DNA from: Lunularia cruciata
Lineage: Eukaryota; Streptophyta; Marchantiopsida; Lunulariales; Lunulariaceae
DNA: 64,000 nucleotides
Direction of reading: 5' to 3'
Assembly: GCA_948567375.1 (NCBI GenBank)
Contig: OX419761.1
Coordinates: 250,501-314,500, forward strand
Of this stretch, positions 1 to 13,005 are shown piece by piece (the stretch's first letter is position 1; every line of letters begins with the position of its first letter). The notes below the pieces were generated by a model. That model worked only from the letters and a program-made list of their open reading frames with translations, was not told the origin of the DNA and made no database searches. The translations under genes and the position numbers were made by a program.

Positions 1-2
1 AG

Positions 3-1241
3 GGGAAGAAAAATGCGGCTAAAAAGAAGAGGGAAATCGAGGTTTCGGCTCTCAACGGAACAAGTAGTGATGATGACGACACGGAGGCCCGAGGATTACT
101 TCCCAAACAGTACGGAAACTCAATGAGTTTTGTAGCTTCCATCCCTGTGGCTGAGTTCGCCGGAAGACCCCTTGCTGATCAGGGCATGACGAACAGCAGG
201 CCTGCGGGAGCTTTGACGGTTCCCCGTGAGCCGCTGGATGCTGCTACAGTTGCCGAGGCTATAAATGTTATTTCATGCTTCTATGAGGATAAGACCGAAT
301 GGGGTCAACGAGTGGGCTGGATTTACGGATCCGTTACAGAAGACGTGGTGACAGGATTTCGCATGCATAATCGTGGATGGAGGTCGATTTACTGCGTCAC
401 GAAGCGAGATGCATTCAGAGGAACGGCGCCCATCAATTTAACAGATCGTCTCCACCAAGTGCTCCGTTGGGCAACTGGATCTGTAGAAATATTTTTCTCC
501 AGGAACAACGCAATCTTTGCCAACTCGCATATGAAAATCTTGCAGCGTGTGGCGTACCTGAACGTCGGTGTCTACCCCTTCACGTCTGTTTTCCTTATCG
601 TCTACTGTTTCCTACCAGCTCTGTCTCTCTTCTCAGGCGAGTTCATAGTGTCAAGTCTGAATGTGACTTTCTTAGTGTACTTACTCACCATTTCCATCAC
701 ACTCTGCCTTCTGGCTATTCTCGAAGTAAAATGGTCCGGCATTACGCTCGAGGAGTGGTGGAGGAACGAGCAGTTCTGGGTTATTGGAGGAACGAGTGCC
801 CATCTTGCTGCTGTGGCACAGGGATTGCTTAAAGTTGTCGCCGGAGTGGACATTTCTTTCACACTGACATCGAAATCAGGGGGAGACGATGAGAATGACG
901 AGTTTGCAGATCTGTACATGGTGAAGTGGACTGCCCTTATGATCCCGCCCATCACCATCATGCTTGTGAACTTGATTGCTATTGCGGTGGCTGTGTCGAG
1001 GACATTGTACAGCGCGATCCCCCAATGGAGTAAGTTAGTTGGTGGTGTATTCTTCAGTGTTTGGGTGCTTACACATTTATATCCATTCGCGAAGGGTTTG
1101 ATGGGAAGACGGGGTCGTACTCCAACCATCGTATTCGTCTGGTCAGGACTTTTGGCTATAGTTATCTCTCTCTTGTGGGTTACAATCAGTCCTCCTGCAG
1201 ACAGCACAGGTTTGGGTGGTTCAGGATTCCAGTTTCCTTGA
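3..1241 (+). CDS. CSLD: Cellulose synthase-like protein D, C-terminal part (5' end outside window)
   Basis: This is the last part of a family 2 glycosyltransferase that makes beta-1,4-linked cell wall glucan or mannan in tip-growing and dividing cells, acting in Golgi or plasma membrane. The frame is open from base 3, so the visible 412 residues start mid-protein; the first in-frame ATG at 123 is internal. Visible landmarks are the TED motif (bases 336-344), with an Asp thought to act as catalytic base, and the QVLRW form of QxxRW (456-470), which binds the acceptor glucan. Six hydrophobic segments follow between about 540 and 1210, as in the C-terminal channel of CesA/CSL proteins. The protein ends in FQFP, typical of CSLD. 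The Lys-rich then Asp-rich stretch before base 120 matches the variable region of CSLD rather than CesA. No break is visible. Identification comes from family memory, not from a search. Confidence 0.93.
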   Translation, partial: GKKNAAKKKREIEVSALNGTSSDDDDTEARGLLPKQYGNSMSFVASIPVAEFAGRPLADQGMTNSRPAGALTVPREPLDAATVAEAINVISCFYEDKTEWGQRVGWIYGSVTEDVVTGFRMHNRGWRSIYCVTKRDAFRGTAPINLTDRLHQVLRWATGSVEIFFSRNNAIFANSHMKILQRVAYLNVGVYPFTSVFLIVYCFLPALSLFSGEFIVSSLNVTFLVYLLTISITLCLLAILEVKWSGITLEEWWRNEQFWVIGGTSAHLAAVAQGLLKVVAGVDISFTLTSKSGGDDENDEFADLYMVKWTALMIPPITIMLVNLIAIAVAVSRTLYSAIPQWSKLVGGVFFSVWVLTHLYPFAKGLMGRRGRTPTIVFVWSGLLAIVISLLWVTISPPADSTGLGGSGFQFP

Positions 1242-1935
1242 TGCAAGGTCGCACAAAATAGTAAGATATCGGGAATGGTGCCCCTCCTATCAGCAGTTGC
1301 AACGGCGGATAGGGTGGGACACAGGAAGAGAGGATACTGTCGTGGAAGAGGGAAATGGAGATGAGATGCAGCTTGAAGCCGACAATGTTTGGATCACGCA
1401 TTGAAGTGATCGGGAAAGTTACATTGTGCGGAAGATTATTAGTAGTAGATGTGGATGATGGAGCTACTTACCTGTTCAAGAGGCCAAAAAGTTACTTGAA
1501 CACACAAATGTGTCAATCATGTCATTTATCATAGTTTCTCCCACGGCATGGTGAAGCGCTTCAAGAACAACGGGCTCTCTCGTCTTTTCCTGGACAAGTC
1601 TAAGCTTTGGCACGAGCACACGCAAAGAGATTGGCGAGGAAGGAGAGTGTAATCTTAGAAGTAAAGAATTAGTACCTGTTTACGACTGACATGTGTACAT
1701 TATCTAGAAAATTCGATCAAGTCGATTTTCTTCATTCATTCATTCTGTTGCTAGCTATTATAGTCCCCACACTCTTGCAAGTCGTAAGTTTATGGGAACT
1801 CCCGCCTTGATTTGTCTGGTCGTGTTCCCTTAGTTCTCATTGCGAATGGGCGGCAATACACAGTTTGTGAGGAACAACACCAATGTGATATGGATTCAAT
1901 TCGGAGCAATAAATTAAAACCGTAATATTCTAACC
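1242..1935 (+). other. Probable 3' UTR of the CSLD gene with poly(A) signal
   Basis: No long coding frame follows the CSLD stop codon. An AATAAA hexamer lies at 1908-1913 in an AT-rich setting, about 670 bases after the stop, a plausible 3' UTR length. The exact cleavage site cannot be read from sequence, and an earlier weaker signal could be used instead. Confidence 0.4.
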
Positions 1936-4900
1936 ATTCTTGTGCTCCCAGTGTAAACTAAATGTGTTATTGTTTTCTTAGTCCCTGGATTCTCCTCTTG
2001 CCTTACATCACCTTAAATGCAGCACCTAAAAATTTTTGTACTTGGTCATAGGTACACCTCAGAGCCTAGACCGCTCTTTGGCTTTCACATAGTGGAAAGC
2101 CCTGAGGTATGAGATTGCGGGTCCTTGGTCGCATTCGGTGCATTTGTATGCGATGATTTCACGTCGCTGACAAGAAGCTAACGACCGATATGAAATAAAC
2201 TGCGTGCTCAACCATCCTGTTGAAGTAAAGAGAACCTGACCAAAATCAGGATAGTTTTTCTGAAGGACTACTTACACTTTTGAAAGGGGCAAGAAGCGAA
2301 GAGTAGATCTCACCTTGCGGATGATAATTTGGGGGTAACTTGCCTTCTACATGCTATGAAAAGTCGTAACGCTGCTCGTTGGTACGCATGGAAATTTTCT
2401 ACGCAACTCGTTGAATGTATAAAGTAGTATCCGCGACTCAAAAGTGCAAGCCAGCCTGTTCGTGCATCGGTTTCGTGGAATTTATGCAGACCTGACCGGG
2501 TGTGTTTCTCCGCCTTTTCCTATCGATAAAGGCTATTCCCAGTATAACTGTTAACTGAGAGTCTATGAAACTGCCCAATTTTGTTGGCTACTTCAATTGC
2601 TTTCCAAACGTGGTGGGAAATTCCGGCATTTCATGGCCAAGACTTTCTGATAGAGGTAAGACAACGAAGCTGGAGCGATTTACGTTTCTGCTTTCTGCTT
2701 AGGAAAGTTGAATACCACAGAGCTCAAGTCCCAAGATTATATATGTTAGCCGCGTTCGGAACGCCGCGGACGCTGAATATGGACAAGGGAAAGATACGTG
2801 AGCCCGTTGTAGACGGTAAAGACTTTGGCCAGTTTGGAGATTAGTAGTTATAAAAGCTTCCAACGTGGAGGCTTATTAGTCCCATTTTACCTCTTAGGTT
2901 TTATCCTTCCACGCGGTGATGGGCCCTTCCATCCTTCTAGTTATCCTTTGTTGTAAAGGCTTACAACGTAACTGATTACAAGAACTTAGGAGCCGTGAGA
3001 CTGCAATCTAGCAGTAGTTGCCTGAACTTTCCGTTTCCGTCAAGGTATGTTTGCACATTCACGTCGAATTCCTATGGTTCCTGGACCTAATTCGTCCAAT
3101 ACGCGCTGGTTTATTAGAGGCATCAAAGCTCTCCAATTTCAGAACGGAGTATGATGGATGTTAATTCACACTTTGCCTGCATTGGCCGGTGATCATCATT
3201 ATAACATTACATAGAATAGTTAAGAAAGATCTGAATGTACGTACGGCTATGGATCTGGAGAAACTCCTACTCATGGTATCGAAATCGAAAGAAGTGGTTG
3301 CTTTACCCGGTTGATACTGGGAAGAAATCATCCGAGGAAGGACGGAACTCCAAGCGAGCCCTTTGATCCCCACTATCTCATGTCAAGGACCTGTTTTATA
3401 TGCCTTCTGATATTCATCAATCTGGATCATGTGATGAATTCAGTTGAAAGTTAAAACTGTTATCAGGCTTATGGGTTTCCAGGGGGAGGTAAAAGGAAGC
3501 AACTTCTGTGCATTTTGCTGAGGCCGTCCATACGGTTTCAAGTGGATTGGAGCTAGTCCTACAGAGGATCAATGTCTGTCTTGTAGTGTGTACTGCTTGT
3601 TATGTTGCCGGCTGGTGTCAGCTACGAGCCGTACAATTTGTCCTTTAGTTTACAAGTCGTTGGCTTTTTCTGGCATTTCTCTTGATTCTATGTCTGCCCT
3701 CAGGGCCACCAGTAAACTTTGGGGGATTACCGGGGAAATTTCGGGAACTCAATTTCAAATTTGAACTTGAGGATTTATTTCAGGCACTATAAAACGCTGC
3801 AGTACACGACAATCATCATCTAGCCGGTAACGTTTGGTAACATATACGTACCTTCTATCCTTCATCTCCTGATATGTTCATTGAAATATCCTATTTTGTC
3901 CCTGAGCGCCGTCTGCCATTCTTAAAGGCATTCTCTTTAACAGTATGAAGTATATATCTGTGAAGTTTATAAGTATAACATTTTCTCATCCTAAGTCCGG
4001 AACAAGGAAGATATTTTTAACGGCAGAAATTTCTAAAATAATCTGCTCATGTGAACTTTTTTCATTGAAAGAAAAATAATAAAAGATCGTTCTTCGCTGT
4101 TTAACACCTATTCATAAGAAGGTGCGCCACTTTTTTGGAGCTTTCCATTTAAATATTCATTCATTGTATTTTAATAGTGTGCACTACTGTAAGGAGCATA
4201 TTGTTGATTTTGAAAGAAAACAGAGTAAAGATTATTTCTTTGTAACTTTCTGGCAGCCATCAAGACGTCCAACATTCCCATTGACTTTCCACCCCTTCAC
4301 TAAAAGACTGCATACCTTTGAGGATCTTTATTATATAACTCAACTCTATGTCTTTTATTATGATTTGTACGTTGAGTTGGTCACTCTGCTTTTCTTTGGT
4401 TGGACCTCTGCTTTTTGCAAGGCCTGATGTCTTCCTTCTCATTGCCCTTTTAGATGCCTTAAAAAATTCCCTCTACTTTTCCTCGGGTGGGTCTTACTGT
4501 TTATCTCGGATTTTCACCACTATGCAAACTCAGCTGGGCGAACGAAATGATTTTGCATCCAGAGGATGAACAGGCAGGCGAGGACTTCAGCAATGCTTTG
4601 TGCTGCCATTCATGATTGCGTTCAAAGTACAGTCATGTCTCGATACTAAAGAGATAAAAGGCGACCGCGTGTGGAATATGGAAACGTTCTTTTTACTTCG
4701 GTGGATAATAGAACGTTTTAAATTCTTTTGAAAACATTTTTCTTATTCTTTTCTTGGTGCAGGCGGGTCTGTCATCTGTGTAGTCCCATTATCCTAACAT
4801 ACAAGGAAGTTTAGGAAGTTTAGGGTTTTCAGGGTCTGTGTGGCTTTGTCTGACCAGGGTGCTTACTCCACAAATTGATTGTTCTTTGTTTTGTCAAATA

Positions 4901-6200
4901 CAAGTGTCCTTGGCGAAGGTCTAAAGGGGGGCTGACTGAGAGCATTTCTATCAGGAGTTTGAAGAAGTTGTGTTCAAATCAATGCGTATTCAGTATTTGC
5001 ACTGCAGTTCAGTTGTTTCATCTATGTCAAATAATTGGAAAATGCATCCTGCAAATTGCTTGAAGAAGGCTTGTGCGATTGGATATCTTGATAATAATAT
5101 GAACATGCTTCAATAGTCTATCTTATATACCCGAGTCACTGTAGTTGTATATCATTCTTTTTCCTGGTGAACGGTGATGTTCTCCGTACAATTAAAAAAT
5201 ATATTTTATCAAAATTGTGGTTTTCTAAAATGCATTTTAAAACGCAATATTTTAAAACGAGAAACAAACAGACGTTTCCCTAATGTGGAAACAAGAAGGT
5301 GGAAAAAACCTCATCAAGCCGTACCAGGAAAAGACACGGAACAATAGTACAAGTTTGGGCAATTGCAAATCTCGACTTGCAAGACTCAAATGCAAATCTC
5401 GAGTCGGAACAAAGAAAAAAACACAGGTACTTCCGGTAAATTGCACTGTGCATAACTGAATGGACCTGAGAAAGGTCCATATATTGACGCTTTTCATATG
5501 ATCATTTCTATAAGTATGATTAAGAGGTAAGTTGTAAAGATAGAGCTATACATATTTCTATATTTTAAATAATTTTATTATTACTTAAGAATTAAAAAGA
5601 GTATATGCTTACCTCTGGTAAATACGATCTGATATTGTGATTATCGAAATTCTAACTATATAACTGACAATTTTATTTAAGTCAAGTTTATGAAATCAGA
5701 AGTCCACAAAACTTCCATGTACTCAGTTCCGGAACAGGACGAGGGCATTGCACTTATCGAGAGTAAATAGAAAGCGGTCAAAGCACAGTCACTCCTGAAA
5801 AGTGCCACTCAATTCCGGCCTGAAGATTGCGTTTGTTGACGATTTACAATTACCTAGGAATTTCAAAATGCAAACCCTTAGATTTTTGCTTATCGAGCGT
5901 TGGATGTAATTTTTAATCCAGTTTTATTTTTCTTCTTTAAAGAATAATATATTTTACAATAAAAGATTTGTACTTTATATGAAAATCGGAAAGAGTTGCA
6001 ATCATGGAGGTTTAATTGGTTTAATGAAAGTTGTCTATAATGAGGACGTCTTTAGATTATTACCCTTATGGAAAGGAAACATATCAAATTATACTTAACC
6101 GTGATGGTATCTAAATCTATGACAGGTCGAGAGTTGCACTTATGGAACTGGCATTTTTAGAGAGTCGGCTGTGTTGCTTGCGTTAAACACTAGTGACTTC
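1936..6200. other. Intergenic DNA, no gene recognised
   Basis: Only short unsupported frames occur here (the longest about 100 codons near 4122-4427) and none resembles a protein I know. The stretch is AT-rich, especially at 3900-4100 and 5160-6000. A small direct repeat of a 10-base motif starting GCAAATCTCG occurs near 5364-5405. I see no LTR termini, tRNA or other RNA gene. Confidence 0.5.
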
Positions 6201-6790
6201 TCATACTGATTCTAGAGAAGGCGACCACATAGAACACAAAAAGGATGGGAAACCACACCAAGCCTTAGAAGGAGAGACAAAAAAAGTAGAATGGGGCTTG
6301 GCCCCAATAGTATCCATATGAGCAATCTGCCGTACCACACTAGAGATATCTGAGCTATGCAAGTCATAAGGTCTAAAAACTAACGGAGCATCCAAGTAAG
6401 CATCACCTAGAGTGATTGCTCTCTTATGGATTGCACCAGCCAATGCTCTCTGTAAAGCAATGGACACACATGGTCTAAAGTATGCTACAAATTATGAGAG
6501 TGAGAGTATTACCCCTTGGCATCTAATATTGTAAGCTCTTGCACACTCTCTGGAAAATGTGTCAAATGCAATGTCCATCGCTCTATATAACTCCAAGGTA
6601 GAGGGACAAATAGGTGACCCCGCTGCATACCCCTATACTTGGAGACCTTACGTGTTGCTGCTCCGCTTGCCGCCCATCTAGGAGGATGAATAATCACTCC
6701 CTTCAAAACTACATCACATGTAGGGTCTATAACCACAACATCTGCCATTATCACCTGATCATCTTGGACCAAGTATAAGTCTGCTCAGAC
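6201..6790 (-). pseudogene. Decayed C-terminal part of a non-LTR-type retroelement protein
   Basis: Two overlapping minus-strand frames (6509-6772 and 6201-6467) join by a frame change near 6470-6560. The second contains the phrase SIALQRALAGAI, which I associate with the C-terminus of a widespread plant reverse-transcriptase-like family. The upstream piece reads as a VVIDPT...KYR segment that fits the region just before it. It lies downstream, in the minus direction, of the RT remnant at 7.8-8.5 kb, so the two are probably one element with ~1 kb of altered sequence between them. Stops and frame changes show it is dead. The family is recalled from pattern only, so this is tentative. Confidence 0.4.
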
Positions 6791-7388
6791 ACGTGTCATC
6801 TACAAAGAATATGAATGCTCCCTCCAAGCAAGATATCCACTCACACATGCGATAGCAAACACTATATCCTTGATGGCATCATGGTAGCTATCCTCTATTC
6901 TCCATAAGAACACTGTGTCATATGGACCGCTATTGCATCTAGTGTAGAACCACACTCACAAGTGAATAACAAAGATGCAAATGAGGGGACCAAACCTAGA
7001 CGGAACCTCATTGATGTAGAGAAAGTGGCTAGTGTGAGTTGGAATGCCCTAAGGCATGGTCGAGCTAGGATCAAAGAGCCTACACCCTTGCCAAAGCAAG
7101 AGCAAATATGTGCTCTAGTGGCCTAAGGAATGGATGAGTCAACTAAGAGAGAATGTAGCATATGTTGATATTTTTGCTCCATCAAGGAAGATTGCAACTT
7201 CTGGTCCAATCTAACGGTAGTGAAGCAAAGGATGGAAGGTGTAAAAGACCAAGGAAAGAAATAGGAGAATAGAAGATTGGAGTGAAAGATCACATTGAAA
7301 CTCTTGAATGAGAGAACCTCCGAATGCCTAGCATGAGCTTTGGCTTTGGTATTTACGGGGAACATACAAGGCTCTTGAGAAGCTTCTC

Positions 7389-7532
7389 AAGAAGCTTCCT
7401 TCTACAAGCCACCTACTTGGCATGAGAGCTAAGCTAGTCAAGAAGCTTCCTTCTAGAAGCCACCTACTTTGCATGCAAGCTAAGCTAGTCAAGAAGCTTC
7501 CTCCTAGAAGTCACCACTTGGCATGCATATTA
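7389..7532. repeat. 51-bp tandem repeat, about 2.8 units
   Basis: Units start at 7389, 7440 and 7491, each beginning AAGAAGCTTCC and continuing through a CACCTACTT-like segment into GGCATG. The period is exactly 51 bases; the last unit is truncated. It lies between the two remnants of the decayed non-LTR element. Function unknown. Confidence 0.8.
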
Positions 7533-7799
7533 CCTAATTCTTGGAAGGTACCAAGTAGCTTCTTAGATGCTTCTAGAATATTATTATAATTCATTTGCTA
7601 ATTTGGCCTATTTGCTAATTTTTTAGTCTCTACTAACTCATTTGTAAACTCCATATTGCTATAGAAAGTCCTCTGGTGCCCATGGATATAGACTATCTCT
7701 CATTTTTCACAATAACACTTGGAGAGAAAAGGATCTCTCCTCCACCTCGGTCACATAAGTCTCCAAAACTAGCCTATTAGCAAATAAAAAATGGGAGGA

Positions 7800-8530
7800 A
7801 AGTAGGGGTGCCAAGAGAGCACAACTACCCAAACTCTATAGGTGCCATCTCCTCCACAAATGATAGGCCTACTCCTCTACATGAGATTGATATAGATGTC
7901 TATCTATGTGCCAAATCCACTATCACACACTCAAATGTCCTTGGTATTATTACCAAAGACTCCCATAATCCCCCTATCAAAAGCTGTCAAATGTGATAAG
8001 AAAGTCAAGGAAGAGGGAATTGTGTGGAAGAGGTAAGTTGGTCAATGGGAAATACTAGAGGAGAGTATACCAAATTGCTCTTACAGATCTCCTAGTAGAG
8101 GAAGGTCATCCATATGGAGAATATCCTCTACAAGTGCAATGTCTAAGAAACATGTGACAAATCCCTCGGATCCTATTGGCACTCCAAGAATATGTAGTCC
8201 ATTTGTAGATGTGTCACACCCCTCTGGAAGCTCAAGGTGAGAAGGGATACCTGAAGGGGACCATGCTCTCCACTTGATACCTTGACTCTCAAGCCTACAA
8301 GATGAAGCTCGATAGTCAAGTGATCAAAGGCTTGCCTTATCTGATCTACGGGGCCTACAATGTGTGTATTGTCTACTAAGGAGGAAAATATACAACTTGG
8401 CATGGCCAAAGTAATAGATAAGAGAGCTCTAAAGTGAGCCATGTCAAAAAAAGGTCGCCCTAAAGGATCTCCATATCATGTACTGACAATTGACTCCAAG
8501 ATGGTGACTCCCTCTTATGAGATTGTAATA
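7800..8530 (-). pseudogene. Decayed non-LTR-type reverse transcriptase fragment
   Basis: Read on the minus strand, the segment shows ordered RT landmarks: a GDPLG block near 8470-8490, then an AHFRALL stretch, then SLVDNTHIVGP where active elements have an ADD catalytic core (here degraded to VDN). An LHILGVPIGS-like stretch in a second frame and LPLLGD and FDRGIMGVFG stretches towards 7960-8010 follow. GDPLG is the form of RT motif found in LINE-like elements, unlike the FIDD/YIDD enzymes of the gypsy elements elsewhere here. Several stops and at least two frame changes make it non-functional. It is probably one element with the C-terminal remnant at 6.2-6.8 kb. Confidence 0.55.
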
Positions 8531-8535
8531 CCAAG

Positions 8536-8850
8536 AGCTAGCCATATGATCTAGATGTAAAATTTGGTTTGGTAATATCTAGTATGATTTTATACATGAT
8601 GATCAAAATAGATCAGATATAAGTATCACCAAATGAGTACTTCTACTAATAGGGTAGAAACTGAGATAGACTTGAAAACCTTAGAACCAATAGCTAGACA
8701 TATGATTTAAAGATGAGAATTGGTTTGGTAACATTTGGAAGGATGTTACACATGATGGAATAAATAGATCAGACAAAGGTATCACCAAAAGGGGACTTCT
8801 ACTAATAGAGTAGTAACCAAAATATGCTTGAAATCTTTGAAGGTAATTTT
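8536..8850. repeat. Tandem duplication of a ~156-bp unit
   Basis: Two diverged copies begin at 8536 and 8692 with AGCTAG(C/A)CATATGAT. Both continue through a TTGGTTTGGTAA core and a GATCAGA(T/C)A...ATCACCAAA stretch to a shared TTCTACTAATAG...AGTA segment. There is no coding frame across it. It is a local duplication just upstream of the RT remnant. Confidence 0.7.
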
Positions 8851-10909
8851 TGAGGTCTAAATGGATGAATTAGGCCTAAAAATGTGCGGATTTCCCACCA
8901 ACAAAGGAAAGGCTGGCCTTCTCTCTCCCCTAGTTTGTCTTGTCAAGAGCTTTCCAATGGTACCTTGCCCACATGATTCTGAGATTCCTACAGGAAGATT
9001 CCCTAAAAGATTCCCTCTAGTCAAAGCTTGTTTGACCAACCAGATAGGACCAGGACCTACATGTCACCCATTCAAGTAAGTAATCCAAGAGTGGAGCTTG
9101 CTGACATGTCACCTATCTGTGTGCCTAATCCTATGGTGGAGCTTCCTTGGAGGAGATCCCCATTGTCTATATAATAAAGAGAAGGTGCTCCTTTGGGGCA
9201 TCGGAGGTTTGAGTGTGAAATTATGTGTTTCTCATGGTGTGTTTCTCTTCAAGGCTCCTATCCTTGGAGTATTACAGACATCCATGCTGGTTGTAAAGGG
9301 CAATAGGAGAGCCATAACATGACCGCACAAAGGGAATAAGACTTACCAAGGATCCATGGCCTGCCTAAGCTCTCTAAAGATGGATGCTCAAGAGATGCTA
9401 TTAAAAGCATTATCAAAATCCACCTTTATGAAAACCTATTCCAGATATATATCTAAGAGTGCCATAATGCCTAGAAAGATAGCTTCACAACCTCCGAATA
9501 TAGCTACTCCAAATTGATCTAGATTGAGGTGCTCTCAAAAGTGAGATTGATGCTGAAGGATAATGGTGCAACTAACCAAGTGCAAAAATATCTCTCCAAT
9601 AGCAATTATTCTAATGCTCCTTGTGCTCTTCTCCATCATGAGAAGTCAACTAGCTCCTAACACCGGACTAATCAATGTAGGAATATCTCCCCTTGCTACT
9701 TGCTACTCCCCTTGCAACCATTTGAAACAACTTGGTAAATCCACTAGAAGGATCATCTACCTAAAAGAAATCTTTAAGATGCTCATATACCATCCTTGAA
9801 AAGCTTCTTGAGGAGAGGCAAGGGGCAATGCACAATGCTTGTGCAAAAGCTGACCTATCAAGACATAAAAAGTTGCTCAGGCTTATGATTTAAGACCTCT
9901 AATGGTACTCCCTCTCCTACCATAGGATGTAGTGAGTGTAGGGAAGAGATAGTCTAATTAGTGGGACTAGCCATAGACAAAGGGTGTAGCACTTATGCTA
10001 CTTTACTAAACTCTCTTGCTTGACCCATTGTCCTAGACTGTTATAATCGAGTGGACTCATGGTATCATGTGGTAGAATCTGTATCCTAAAACATGTAGCT
10101 CTAATCGACTCCTCTTGTAGTGCAACCCAATCTCCCACTTAGAATCAAAAAATCTAGTAGCTACTTCTCTATGCCATGTACGTCCCCATCAAGGAAGTAA
10201 GAGGAATAAGAACCATTCTAGCTTGTTTAAGGGATAATGTGCCAAACAATCAAGTGGTAGGCAAATAGATTGCCTAGCCTCATCATGGAGTGTATGGGGT
10301 AGCCTACGGAATAGATGTGGATATGGAAAACTAGTCTCAAATAATCCAAAAATACAACACGCCTGAGATGATACCCACTCCTACGACTCAATCAATATCC
10401 TTAGAACGATCAACAAAGTGATAAAGGAAGCATGCATAATCTCAAGTGTCACCCCTATTGATGTTGTTACTTGCATCACATGATATCCCAAGTGGTACAA
10501 TCATAGTTCTTATGCATCCTTCTCATATGGGTCTTTACCCCTTGTGAGGTAAAGTGTTAATGACACACCAAGCATGGTGTATCTTGAACCGCTCTATGCG
10601 GCGTCACATGGGGAAGTGTGGTCATGACTAGCGCAAGAATAATGACCGTAACACATGATGCTCATCTCTTATCTCCCCATATATGCAAAAACAACTCACA
10701 TCCAAACTCACATGAGTAAATACAATATCTCTGAACCCTAAAAAATATAAACTCTCATAACTTTCAATCTCTATCTCAAAATTTTTCAAACTTAGTTCCA
10801 TGGAACTCAAGCATGAATACCAAGTGATAAGAAATGAAAATACCTGACCCATTGCTCTCAATGTGAAAGAATTGACTATTTACTCATGTGAGGTATGTTG
10901 ATGAGCTCT
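8851..10909. other. Intergenic DNA, no gene recognised
   Basis: Short frames of 60-78 codons only, none recognisable. A TATATAATAAAG stretch near 9170 resembles a promoter TATA region and could belong to an unrecognised retroelement LTR, but I found no matching second copy or termini in the window. Confidence 0.45.
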
Positions 10910-11180
10910 CTAAGGTTAGCTAGTTTAGATTAGTTTTTGATCTCAAAATCTGTTTGGGAAAATTTTTCCAACCTTCTAGATTGTGTGAAAAAGGGTTTGA
11001 ACCCTAGATCTATGGTTTCTAGACTGGTGCCCTAGCCAAGTGGTCCACCTTCACTTGTTGTCCTAGTGATTGTTCCATTGATACCTATACACATGTAGCT
11101 TTGGCTAGGAGCGGCAGTTTGATCCCATTCTTGGTGATCATGGTAGCTTAGGAAGTAGGTAGACACTCCTATTATATCCA
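10910..11180 (+). repeat. Fragment of the 3' end of LTR family D
   Basis: About 270 bases match the ends of the two larger D LTRs (17873-18137 and 23090-23346), most closely from the CCCTAGATCTATGGTTTCTAGA segment to TATTATATCCA. Similarity stops just after TATATCCAATG, where the other copies continue into their primer binding site and this one does not. It is a truncated stray LTR end and helps to place the LTR boundary. Confidence 0.75.
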
Positions 11181-13005
11181 ATGTTCTCTCATTTATCCTT
11201 TGTTCCTCTCCTCTCCTTCCATTCTCCTTCTCCCATTCCTCTCCTCCACTCCCATTCCACTCCTTTGTATAGATTGCGGACAATATCTATGATAATAAAT
11301 GAACTATGTAATGATCATAAAGGATCATAACACAAGCCAAAATTTAGATATAGAATTATAAATTCTCAAAGAGGACACCGTTTCATGGAGATTTCTCAAG
11401 CTATTCTTGCTATGTATTAGGGTATCTTACTTAGAAAACTATGGCAAATTATGGCAGTGAGGTTGGTCCTATAAAAAATTAGCATGTCACATACGTCAAA
11501 ATGACTACCTTTCTTGAAAAGCACTATGGTGAAATGGGATGTCTCATTATGTTTGGGGGTAGAATCATGAAAAGATAAGAGACAAAAGGGGATTTAAGAG
11601 TCATGTTTTCAAAATCATAAATAAATGTAATTATCACACAATGTTATAAAAAGTTGACGGGTGGAAGTGAGAGACTTTAATTTACTCCTGATTAAAGTTA
11701 ATCACCTCACATACATACAATAAAATTGATAGCAAATTTGCGAGTAGAATTGTTTTGCCTTGCCGAGAATACTATAAGATGTGACACTTACCTCTAATTC
11801 AAAATGTGTCCCCCCTGTTTCACCTACCATAATTTTTTTCAAACACCCCATATTATATATTGAAGGACCCAAGAACTCCCTAACTAAGATGCCTCTTGCT
11901 ATGTTATTATATCTCACTTGTATCTAACATAAAGTGTATTCAAATGAGAAATCAATGGTGTTCTTATGTAAATTTCTGCCCGGGTTACTATAAAAGAAAA
12001 TCTTCTCAAAAGTGAATAGTACATACTTCAATTGTATGGTACCCAAGTTACAATTTCATGAGAACTTTCCCATCTCAATATGGGAATGGTGGAGTATAAG
12101 TTTATGCTTTAGATTAAATGATACAATTATGGAATAACTAATTATATGATGCAAGGAAACGTACTATCTTACCATGCATTCATTCATTATGTATAATTAA
12201 TAGTCATAGATCCATATGTGAATCTTGATTTACCATAAACTATAATGGTTCATCATTTTCCTGACCTTTGGTATTTCCTATGGCATGTGGCATGGGTACT
12301 TTAAAACTTCAAGTGATATTCTTACTACACCCACTATAAATTTTTTCCTTGATAGTGGGTTTCAAAAAGAAGGTTTTGGGAGGTTCATCTTGGGAGACAC
12401 AAACGGTATATGGGAGGTCTCCCATAGTCATACAATGTTTGAGAATGGTTACCTAAAAAAGACCTCCTATAAACATTAATTAGTTTTAGTTAAGGAATCC
12501 ATTTTAAAGACAAATTGAAATTGATGACAAGGCACATTCCAAATTGAAATTATTGTTAATATAACATCCATCCATGTGCTCCATGGGTTTTCAATGGAAG
12601 CAAATCCAGCATTTGAGAATTCTCTTGAAGAGCAAGCACAAGAAAAGCTTGGTGTCACATATGTATGTCAATTGTCAATTTGCATGGCTTATTCCTTTGG
12701 GTAGAAAATAGAAATTAGGAGTTAAGTGATCAATAAGGAGTAGGGAGAAGAGGCAAGAAAAAGGTTTGCCAATAAGAAAGAGAAGAGATCATAAGAGTTC
12801 ATGCATGAGAGTTGATCACCATTCCATAGTCAAGTTCCCATAAACTATTATGGATAGAAATTAAGAAGTCCATGCGTCCACTTGAAGCTAATTCAGACAA
12901 TGAATGGGGAGAATGTGGAGAGTTATTGGGTTTAGATGAATGGGGTGAGGAGGACATGATTAGACATGTTAAGCATGTGGTGTGAATTTATATTATCATA
13001 ACATT
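11181..13005. other. Intergenic AT-rich DNA, no gene recognised
   Basis: Only small frames of up to about 83 codons are present. A pyrimidine-rich CTCTCCTTCC tract lies near 11205-11255. I see no element termini, RNA genes or recognisable protein remnants. Confidence 0.45.

Noticed and set aside
123-1241. ATG at 123 as the true start of a 372-residue protein
   Set aside because: The frame is open upstream to base 3 and the upstream residues match the CSLD family, so this Met is internal.
2581-2844. 87-codon frame downstream of CSLD
   Set aside because: It begins at TTG, not ATG, and has no recognisable domain; probably chance.
9167-9182. TATA-like stretch as a promoter of a local gene
   Set aside because: No coding frame or recognisable element follows it; AT-rich DNA gives such matches by chance.
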